A stretch of 32,721 nucleotides of DNA from positions 1 to 32,721 of the forward strand of contig QHCD01000057.1 of NCBI GenBank assembly GCA_003244255.1. Direction: 5' to 3'. Position numbers and translations under genes: made by a program. Shown piece after piece: positions 27,015-32,721 of this stretch (position 1 is the first letter of the stretch; every line of letters starts with the position of its first letter). The notes beneath the pieces are model-generated. The model made no database searches. It saw only the letters and a program-made list of their open reading frames with translations, and was not told the origin of the DNA. The DNA comes from Pseudonocardiales bacterium. GTDB lineage: Bacteria; Actinomycetota; Actinomycetes; Mycobacteriales; QHCD01.

Positions 27015-29263
27015 GACGGCGGACCTGCCGTTGCCGCTGCCGTGCCGGGCGCCGATCCGGCCGACGGGTCGTCGAGGGCGGCTTCGTGGTCGGGTCCGAC
27101 GTCCAGCGCAGCATCCCGGTCAGGGGCCACCTGCCCGCCCATCAGCGGCTCGACGGCGGCCCGCACCTGCGCAGCGATCACCAGCGGATCAGCGCGTGCG
27201 TCCACGACGAGGTAGCGGCCCGGGTTCGCCTCGGCCAGGCTGCGGAACGCATCGCGGATGCGGCGATGGAACTCCAGTGGCTCCGATTCCATCCTGTCCG
27301 CAGCGGATCGGCGATCGATCCGGGACAGTCCGTCGATGGGGTCGAGGTCGAGCAGCACGGTGAGGCCCGGATGCAGGTCACCCGTGGCCCAGCGGGAGAT
27401 GCGGAGCACCTCGTCCAGCGCGAGCTCCCGGCCGGCCCCCTGATAGGCCAGCGAGGAGTCGACGTAGCGGTCGGTGAGCACAACCTTGCCGGCGTCGAGC
27501 GCCGGCCGGATGACCCTCTCGACATGGTCGGCCCGGTCGGCTGCGAAGAGCAGCGCCTCGGCCTGCGGGGCGAGGACGTCGCGGGCGTGCAGCACGATCT
27601 CGCGGATCCGCTGCCCGGTCTCGGTGGCTCCGGGTTCATGTGTGGCTACGACGTCGAGCCCGAGTTCGCGCAGCCAGTCCGCGAGCATCGTCACCTGCGT
27701 GGTCTTGCCGGCTCCCTCGCCGCCTTCGAACGCTACGAACAAGCCACCAGGCGCGCAATGCGGCGTCGCCTCGCCTCGCAATGCCGTGACGAAGTCGGTG
27801 ACCAGCGGGACGTCACGCCGATCGTCCATCTGCCGGTAGGCGACGATCCCGACGACGACCCCGACGACGCCGCCGGCGAAGAGCAGGAACCTGCTCCCGT
27901 CGATCGTGCCGTGCAGGTCACCGAGCCGGAAGGCGTGCGCCTTGATCAGCCCGACCAGGAACGGGACGGCGGCGAGGGTGGCGAGCAGCACGACCTGCAC
28001 CATCGACTGCACGAACGCGAACGTGCGTCCACGGATCTCGTCGCTGACCTCGGCGCCGAGCAGCGTCATGCCGGCGAGATACGCGACGCCGGCGAAGAAG
28101 CCGACGCCGACGATCGCGATGATCGCAAAGACCAGATGCGGCACGACCGACAGGATCGCGAGAAACATGGCCGCCGTGATGATCGAGAGCCCGAACATGC
28201 GCTGCCGGGAGAGCTCCCGCGCCGCTCGCGGGCCGAACGCCATGCCGAGTCCGAGACCGACGAACAGGGCGCCGAAGAGCAGGCCGTAGGACGCGTCGCC
28301 GCCACCGAGGCTTGCGGCGTAGATCTTGCCGGTGCCGATCACGGTGCCACCGGCGGCGAACGCGCCGAGGATGCCGATGACCAGGCCACGCACCAGCCGG
28401 GTGCTGCCCACGAAGGCGAGCCCCTCCCGGACCAGGGCGAACGTGCTCGGCATGCGCTCGGCGGGCTCCGACAGATCGCGATGACCGCCGATCCGGTGGA
28501 TGCGCAATACGGTAAACGCGGCGAAGAGGAAGGTCAGCGAGTTCAGGTACATCGCGAGGTCGACCTGATTCGCCTGATCGGCGTGGAAGAAATGCACGGC
28601 CAGACCGAGCGTGTGGCTCGCCCACGCGAGCACGGCGAACAGCACGGCAGCGAGAACCGGTGTGATGCCGTAGGTGGTGATCAACGACAGCTGGTTCGCC
28701 GATTCGATCTGGTCCTTGCGGCGCAGCAGGTTCGGCACCGAGGCTTCCTTGGCCGGTCGCCAGAACACGCCGAAACACTCGATCAGGAACGACGCAGCGA
28801 ACAGCCAGGTGAGGCTGTTCGCGATCGGGATCGAGGCGAAGATGCCGAACCGGACGACGTCGCAGAAGATCATCAGCCGACGCCGGTCGAAGCGGTCGGC
28901 GAACACACCCGCGATCGGGCCCAGCAGCACCGCGGGCAGCAACTGCGCGACCAGCACACCGCCGAGCGCGAAGTTTGCGGCCCGGTAGCCGTGCGCGAGA
29001 TCGGTGGCCATCGCCGTCCGGGCCAGCAGGCCGAGCCAGTCGCCCAGGCTCGACGCCGCGAGTGAGAACCACAGCCAGCGGAAGTCGCGGATGCGCAGCA
29101 CGCTGCGGATGCGATCGGCCGGGGACACCAGTGCCGAGGCAGTCGCGGACGCCGGGCCGGCTGACGGCACCGGACCAGCCGACCGCACCGGGCCGGCGCT
29201 GCCGCCGGTCGGCTGTAGGCCGGAACCGGTGGGTCCGGTGCGGCCGGAGCGGCGCTGCGTCAC
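27011..29263 (-). CDS. tmk: MFS transporter-thymidylate kinase fusion
   Basis: Encodes 750 aa from GTG at 29263. After a low-complexity Gly/Pro/Ser leader, residues ~55-480 are a 12-helix MFS transporter (FRWLWFSLAASSLGDWLGLL; motif A GVFADRFDRRRLMIFCDVVR). Residues ~507-715 are a complete dTMP kinase: P-loop EGGEGAGKTTQ, THEPGATETGQRIREIV, the DRYVDSSLAYQGAGR motif and a lid region around LSRIDRRSAADRMESEPLEF. The kinase phosphorylates dTMP to dTDP for DNA synthesis. Such MFS-Tmk fusions are known in several actinobacteria, but the transporter's substrate and the reason for fusion are unknown. It overlaps holB by 4 bp. Confidence 0.95.
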   Translation of the reverse strand: MTQRRSGRTGPTGSGLQPTGGSAGPVRSAGPVPSAGPASATASALVSPADRIRSVLRIRDFRWLWFSLAASSLGDWLGLLARTAMATDLAHGYRAANFALGGVLVAQLLPAVLLGPIAGVFADRFDRRRLMIFCDVVRFGIFASIPIANSLTWLFAASFLIECFGVFWRPAKEASVPNLLRRKDQIESANQLSLITTYGITPVLAAVLFAVLAWASHTLGLAVHFFHADQANQVDLAMYLNSLTFLFAAFTVLRIHRIGGHRDLSEPAERMPSTFALVREGLAFVGSTRLVRGLVIGILGAFAAGGTVIGTGKIYAASLGGGDASYGLLFGALFVGLGLGMAFGPRAARELSRQRMFGLSIITAAMFLAILSVVPHLVFAIIAIVGVGFFAGVAYLAGMTLLGAEVSDEIRGRTFAFVQSMVQVVLLATLAAVPFLVGLIKAHAFRLGDLHGTIDGSRFLLFAGGVVGVVVGIVAYRQMDDRRDVPLVTDFVTALRGEATPHCAPGGLFVAFEGGEGAGKTTQVTMLADWLRELGLDVVATHEPGATETGQRIREIVLHARDVLAPQAEALLFAADRADHVERVIRPALDAGKVVLTDRYVDSSLAYQGAGRELALDEVLRISRWATGDLHPGLTVLLDLDPIDGLSRIDRRSAADRMESEPLEFHRRIRDAFRSLAEANPGRYLVVDARADPLVIAAQVRAAVEPLMGGQVAPDRDAALDVGPDHEAALDDPSAGSAPGTAAATAGPPS

Positions 29264-29320
29264 GGAGATGCTGCCCCCGGGGATGCGGCTGGTGCGGACG
29301 TCAATCCACTGTATCGGCCG

Positions 29321-29956
29321 CTAGCCCTGGGTCCGCTCTGTTCGGGCTGCTGTGTTCGGGGCTGCTGTGTTCGGGGCTGCTGTGTTCGGGGCTGCTGTGT
29401 TCGGGGCTGCTGTGTTCGGGGTTCGGGCGTCGACGGGCAGTTCGAAGGGAGCGAGAACGCTGCGCAACGACGCCGCCAACTCCGCCTGGCGGCGCGTGGA
29501 CAGAGCGCGCAGCAGGTGGCGCTCGCGCTCCAGCAGGTCGGCGAACGCTGCGTCGACGACGGCCCGGCCGCGGCCGGTCAGCCGAACCCGGACGCCCCGA
29601 CCGTCGGTGCGGTCGGGGTGCCTGCGCACGAACCCGCGCTGCTCGAGCCGGTCGATCCGGTTGGTCATCGTGCCCGAGCTCACCAGCGTCTGCCCCACCA
29701 GCTCACCGGGCGAGAGCTCTTGGTGTCCTCCGGCCCGCCGGAGCGAGGTCAGGACGTCGAATTCGTAGGGCTCGAGATCGTGCTCGGCAAAGACCGCGCG
29801 GCGGGCTCGATCCAGGTGCCGCGCGATCCGACTCACCCTCGAGAGCACGGCGAGCGCGGAGAGGTCGAGGTCCGGTCGCTCGGCCGTCCAGGCTGCGACC
29901 AGCCGGTCGACCTCATCCTCCATACGCGCCATCGTAGCCTCGATGTCTCTTGACAT
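29321..29956 (-). CDS. MarR-family regulator with a repeat-encoded tail
   Basis: Encodes 211 aa from ATG at 29956 (GGA 6 bases upstream); ATG 29932 is an alternative. The MarR winged-helix domain is clear: LSALAVLSRVSRIARHLDRA, LEPYEFDVLTSLRRAGG, recognition region LSPGELVGQTLVSSGTMTNR, and the wing RHPDRTDGRGVRVRLTGRG. The C-terminus after APFELPVDARTP is five NTAA(P) units encoded by a 15-bp tandem repeat, not present in normal MarR proteins. The repressor probably binds the 22-bp palindrome covering its own start region. It is divergent from the methyltransferase, which it may also control. Confidence 0.9.
   Translation of the reverse strand: MSRDIEATMARMEDEVDRLVAAWTAERPDLDLSALAVLSRVSRIARHLDRARRAVFAEHDLEPYEFDVLTSLRRAGGHQELSPGELVGQTLVSSGTMTNRIDRLEQRGFVRRHPDRTDGRGVRVRLTGRGRAVVDAAFADLLERERHLLRALSTRRQAELAASLRSVLAPFELPVDARTPNTAAPNTAAPNTAAPNTAAPNTAARTERTQG
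29341..29421. repeat. 15-bp minisatellite in the marR 3' end
   Basis: TTCGGGGCTGCTGTG occurs four times in perfect tandem (29355-29414). It is preceded by a 14-bp version lacking one G (29341-29354) and followed by a partial unit. The array encodes the NTAAP repeats of the MarR tail. The one-base deletion in the outer unit shifts the last seven codons. Confidence 0.95.
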
Positions 29957-29960
29957 CGAG
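29939..29960. promoter_or_regulatory. 22-bp perfect palindrome, probable MarR operator
   Basis: CTCGATGTC-TCTT-GACATCGAG has perfect 9-bp arms around a 4-bp centre. It covers the first codons of marR if ATG 29956 is used, or lies just upstream if ATG 29932 is used. It is about 60 bp upstream of the methyltransferase start. Its size and symmetry fit a MarR-dimer site, so autoregulation and control of the divergent gene are likely. Confidence 0.65.
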
Positions 29961-30017
29961 ATTCCTGCCTTGCAAGCTGTCCTCACGCATTTATCTCCAT
30001 GTCGAGAGAACCGGCCG

Positions 30018-30794
30018 ATGCCCACCTGGAACACGAGGCAGTACGAGCGCTACACCGACGAGCGGGGACGGCCCTTCCACGACCTCGTCGGCAGGATCGG
30101 CGCGGCGGAGCCGTCCTACGTCGTCGACCTCGGCTGCGGCACCGGAGAGCTGACGGCCACCCTTGCCGAGCGCTGGCCCGAGGCCATGGTCCACGGCGAG
30201 GACTCCTCGCCAGAGATGCTGAAATGCGCTGCGGCACAAGCGATTCCGGGTCGGCTCGACTTCACGCGGGCGGACATCCGCGACTGGGTTCCGCCGCGCG
30301 GCGTCGACGTGCTCGTCACGAACGCCGCCCTGCAGTGGGTGCCCGGGCATCTCGAGCTCCTCGACCAGCTGATCCGGGCGCTGCGTCCCGGCGGCTGGTT
30401 CGCCATGCAGGTGCCGGGCAACTTCGATGCGCCGAGCCATGTCCTGCTGACCGAGCTGCGCGAGTCACCCCGCTGGCGGGAGCGGCTCGGCGACGACGCC
30501 GTCCGCCCCGGCGCGCACGGCGCCGCCGAATACCTTGCGGCGCTGGCAGCGCTGGGCTGCGTCGTCGACGCATGGGAGACCACCTACCTGCACGTGCTGG
30601 CCGGGCCCGACCCCGTCCTGGAGTGGACCCGCGGAACGGCGCTGCTGCCGGTGCTCGATCGGCTCGACGACGCCGACGCCGCCGAGTTCGAGGGCGAGTA
30701 CGCGGCAGCGCTGCGCGCGGCGTACCCGCCCCGGGACGGGCGGACCATGCTGCCGTTCCGCCGCGTGTTCGCCGTCGCGGAGAAGCAGCGATGA
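30018..30794 (+). CDS. tam: Trans-aconitate 2-methyltransferase
   Basis: Encodes 258 aa from ATG at 30018. The opening WNTRQYERYTDERGRPFHDL, the SAM-binding motif VVDLGCGTGELTATLAERWP, the acidic post-motif GEDSSPEMLKCA, then NAALQWVPGHLELL and LRPGGWFAMQVPGNFDAPSH match the Tam family closely. The enzyme uses S-adenosylmethionine to methylate trans-aconitate, an inhibitor of aconitase formed spontaneously from cis-aconitate. It is cytosolic. Its stop overlaps the start of the truncated VOC gene (ATGA), and it is divergent from marR with a shared palindrome upstream. Confidence 0.92.
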   Translation: MPTWNTRQYERYTDERGRPFHDLVGRIGAAEPSYVVDLGCGTGELTATLAERWPEAMVHGEDSSPEMLKCAAAQAIPGRLDFTRADIRDWVPPRGVDVLVTNAALQWVPGHLELLDQLIRALRPGGWFAMQVPGNFDAPSHVLLTELRESPRWRERLGDDAVRPGAHGAAEYLAALAALGCVVDAWETTYLHVLAGPDPVLEWTRGTALLPVLDRLDDADAAEFEGEYAAALRAAYPPRDGRTMLPFRRVFAVAEKQR

Positions 30795-31084
30795 TTACCG
30801 GGCTGCACCATGTGCAGGTCGCCGGACCGGCTGGCTGCGAGGACCACGCCCGCGCGTTCTACGCGGGCCTGCTCGGGATGACCGAGATTGCCAAGCCCCC
30901 GGAACTCACCAGGCGCGGCGGCGTGTGGTTCCGCGGCGGCACCGCCGAAGTACACGTCGGTATCGAAGCCCGCTTCCGGCCGGCCCGCAAGGCACACCCT
31001 GCCCTGCTCGTCGACGACCTCGACGCCGTCATCGCGCGCAGCCGGCCACCTAAGCCCGGAGGCTGGTGCCTCTTCGCCGAGTGA
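30791..31084 (+). CDS. VOC-family (glyoxalase-like) protein, C-terminally truncated
   Basis: Encodes 97 aa from ATG at 30791, coupled to tam by an ATGA overlap. The first part is a normal VOC half: ITGLHHVQVAGPAGCEDHAR, FYAGLLGMTEIAKPPELTRR, GGVWFRGGTAEVHVGIE, then RPARKAHPALLVDDLDAVIA. After that the sequence changes to RSRPPKPGGWCLFAE and stops inside a 64-bp palindromic repeat. Intact relatives are about 120-130 aa and end with a strand block carrying a metal-binding glutamate (an NRLEF-like motif), which is missing here. The product is probably inactive or has lost its metal site. The palindrome's insertion is the likely cause. Confidence 0.8.
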   Translation: MITGLHHVQVAGPAGCEDHARAFYAGLLGMTEIAKPPELTRRGGVWFRGGTAEVHVGIEARFRPARKAHPALLVDDLDAVIARSRPPKPGGWCLFAE

Positions 31085-31138
31085 TGACCTTTGCGGGCTC
31101 CCCAGCCGCGAAAACCCCGCACAACTCATCACTCGGCG
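31075..31138. repeat. 64-bp palindromic repeat with CGCCGAG ends, copy 3
   Basis: Perfect 13-bp outer arms CGCCGAGTGATGA (31075-31087) and TCATCACTCGGCG (31126-31138) enclose a second stem TGCGGG/CCCGCA and an inner GGCT/AGCC hairpin. Length and end sequence equal copy 2, but the arms differ inside. It holds the VOC stop codon and ends 2 bp before the topA stop, so it may serve as a two-way terminator. Confidence 0.8.
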
Positions 31139-31140
31139 GA

Positions 31141-32721
31141 TCAAGACTTCGCGGTGGCCTTCTTCGCCCGCGGCGCGGCCTTCCTCGCCGCCCGCTTCTT
31201 CGGCCTGGCCGGGCCGCGAGCCCGGCGCTCGGCGAGCAACTCCGAGCCGCGCTCGGGGGTGATCGACTCCACCTCCTCGCCCTTGCGCAGGCTCGCGTTC
31301 GTCTCACCATCGGTGACGTAGGGACCGAACCGGCCGTCCTTGATCACCATCGTCTTGGCGGTGGCCGGATCGGTGCCCAAGTCGCGCAGCGGCGGCGCGG
31401 CCGCGGCCCGACGCCCGCGCGTCTTCGGCTGCGCCAACAGCGCCTCGGCCTGCTCGAGGGTGACCGTGAACAGCTCGTCCTCGGAGCCGAGCGACCGCGA
31501 GTCAGCGCCCCTCTTGATGTAGGGGCCGTACCGGCCGTTCTGCGCGGTGACCGGCTCGCCGGCGGCGTCGGTGCCGACCGTGCGCGGCAGCGAGAGCAGC
31601 TTCAGCGCGTCGTCGAGGGTGACGGTGTCCAGGGACATGGACTCGAACAGGCTCGACGTCGGCGGCTTGTCCTTGCTGCCCTCGGGAAGCGCCAACGTGA
31701 CGTACGGCCCGTAGCGGCCGTTCTTCGCGACGACGTCGTAGCCGGTATCGGGATCTACCCCGAGCATCCGGTCACCCGATGGCGCATCGAGCAGTTCCTC
31801 GATCTTCTCCGGCGTCAGCTCGTCGGGGGCCAGGTCGTCGGGAAGCGAAGCGCGATCGCCGTCATCGCCGCCACGCTGAAGATACGGGCCGTACCGGCCC
31901 ACGCGCACGACGGTCTTGCCGTCACGCAGCGGGATGGAGTTGACGCCGCGCGCGTCGATCTCCTCCAGCCGCTCGCCGACCAGCTTCTTCAGCCCGCCGG
32001 ACCGGGCGAGGCCGCCTTCCTGCCCGTCGTCGGAGCCGAAGTAGAACCGGGACAGCCACTCGACACCGGCGAGGTCGCCGGCCGCGATGGTGTCGAGGTC
32101 GTCCTCCATCGCCGCGGTGAAGTCGTAGTCGACGAGCCGTCCGAAGTAGCTCTCCAGCAGGCCGACGACGGCGAAGGCCACCCACGCGGGCACCAGCGCG
32201 TTGCCCTTCTTCCAGACGTATCCGCGGTCCTGGATGTTCTCCAGGTGAGCCGCGTACGTCGACGGCCGGCCGATGCCGAGTTCCTCCAGGGCCTTCACCA
32301 GGCTGGCCTCGGTGTACCGTGCCGGCGGCGTTGTCTGGTGGCCGTCCGGCCTCATCTTCGTGCCGGTGAGCGCATTGCCCTCGCCCACCCGTGGCAGCCG
32401 GCGCTCGGCATCCTCGCGCTCGGCGGTCTCGTCGTCGGTGTGCTCGACGTAGGCGCGCAGGAAGCCGGGGAACGTAATCGTCTTGCCGCTCGCACCGAAC
32501 TCGGCGGTACCCAGCTCGTCGACGGCGGCGTCTGACAGCAGCCGCACGCTGACACTGGTGCCGCGGGCGTCGGCCATCTGCGATGCGATGGTGCGTTGCC
32601 AGATCAGTTCGTAGACCCGGAACTCGTCTGCCGAGAGCTCGTCCGCCACCTGGCCGGGAGTGCGGAAGCTGTCGCCGGCAGGGCGGATCGCCTCGTGCGC
32701 CTCCTGGGCGTTCTTGACCTT
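31141..32721 (-). CDS. topA: DNA topoisomerase I, 3' part (5' end outside window)
   Basis: The 526 visible residues begin KVKNAQEAHEAIRPAGDSFR, the conserved region after the catalytic-tyrosine domain of type IA topoisomerases, so the toprim and active-site parts lie beyond the window edge. Further recognisable parts are GIGRPSTYAAHLENIQDRGY and LVDYDFTAAMEDDLDTIAAG. Four or five C-terminal repeats with RYGPYVT/RYGPYI-type motifs follow, as in actinobacterial TopA. A basic tail (KKRAARKAAPRAKKATAKS) improves DNA binding and processivity in mycobacterial and Streptomyces enzymes. The enzyme relaxes negative supercoils. The stop is 2 bp from the 64-bp palindrome shared with the convergent VOC gene. 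Confidence 0.97.
   Translation of the reverse strand, partial: KVKNAQEAHEAIRPAGDSFRTPGQVADELSADEFRVYELIWQRTIASQMADARGTSVSVRLLSDAAVDELGTAEFGASGKTITFPGFLRAYVEHTDDETAEREDAERRLPRVGEGNALTGTKMRPDGHQTTPPARYTEASLVKALEELGIGRPSTYAAHLENIQDRGYVWKKGNALVPAWVAFAVVGLLESYFGRLVDYDFTAAMEDDLDTIAAGDLAGVEWLSRFYFGSDDGQEGGLARSGGLKKLVGERLEEIDARGVNSIPLRDGKTVVRVGRYGPYLQRGGDDGDRASLPDDLAPDELTPEKIEELLDAPSGDRMLGVDPDTGYDVVAKNGRYGPYVTLALPEGSKDKPPTSSLFESMSLDTVTLDDALKLLSLPRTVGTDAAGEPVTAQNGRYGPYIKRGADSRSLGSEDELFTVTLEQAEALLAQPKTRGRRAAAAPPLRDLGTDPATAKTMVIKDGRFGPYVTDGETNASLRKGEEVESITPERGSELLAERRARGPARPKKRAARKAAPRAKKATAKS

Noticed and set aside
26897..29065. A 722-codon open frame on the plus strand opposite the tmk fusion
   Set aside because: It is rich in Arg, Asp, Glu and Gln with no family motifs, as expected for the antisense of a high-GC membrane-protein gene. 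The minus-strand protein has full MFS and Tmk motifs.
29341..29421. CRISPR-like array
   Set aside because: The 15-bp units are directly adjacent without spacers and continue the reading frame of marR, so it is a minisatellite.
31066..32535. A 489-codon open frame on the plus strand opposite topA
   Set aside because: Antisense shadow of topA, whose repeats and conserved motifs are on the minus strand.

Overview
The window is high-GC chromosomal DNA from an actinobacterium (Actinomycetota). Supporting signs are the strong G/C third-position bias, frequent GTG starts, the MFS-thymidylate kinase fusion next to holB and a PSP1-domain gene, the Lys/Ala-rich tail of TopA, and actinobacterial families such as TIGR03086 and DUF2277. 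I cannot place the genus from sequence alone.

Layout. 1-2400: a minus-strand trio (TIGR03086, DUF2277, SnoaL-like) divergent from an AraC regulator. 2437-5900: an MFS exporter, a small lipoprotein and an NRAMP metal transporter; a second relic of the NRAMP 3' end abuts the MFS gene. 5911-13461: a carbon-fixation block with red-type RuBisCO (cbbL, cbbS), its activase cbbX, a divergent LysR regulator (cbbR), a two-component pair whose response regulator is frameshifted, and phosphoribulokinase. 13500-19825: a GNAT-like gene and a LysE exporter that were once convergent neighbours. They are now separated by a ~4.8 kb island flanked by 195-bp direct repeats. The island carries a MauE-like membrane protein, a membrane-anchored thioredoxin-like protein, a Tat-exported ten-cysteine peptide and a large FtsX-type permease. 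19957-23701: alpha/beta hydrolase, an unknown protein, tRNA-Thr(CGT), two small ORFs and an N-acyl-D-amino-acid deacylase. 23911-29263: conserved core genes (PSP1 protein, holB, MFS-tmk) with a membrane protein and a cupredoxin lipoprotein embedded. 29321-32721: a MarR regulator, a trans-aconitate methyltransferase, a truncated VOC protein and the 3' part of topA.

How it works together. CbbLS fixes CO2 on RuBP made by Prk, CbbX re-activates inhibited red-type enzyme, and CbbR probably controls the operon from the shared promoter. In the island, MauE plus the thioredoxin-like protein probably supply an oxidative folding pathway for the co-transcribed cysteine-rich exported peptide. This is the best candidate for an undescribed system here.

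Non-coding architecture is unusually rich. Three palindromes share CGCCGAG ends; two are exactly 64 bp and the third is 64 bp plus a 10-bp insertion. A 168-bp MITE-like element with 18-bp terminal inverted repeats lies between cbbL and cbbS and includes the cbbL stop codon. Two convergent gene junctions have been duplicated around inserted cargo, and a 15-bp minisatellite encodes the tail of the MarR protein.
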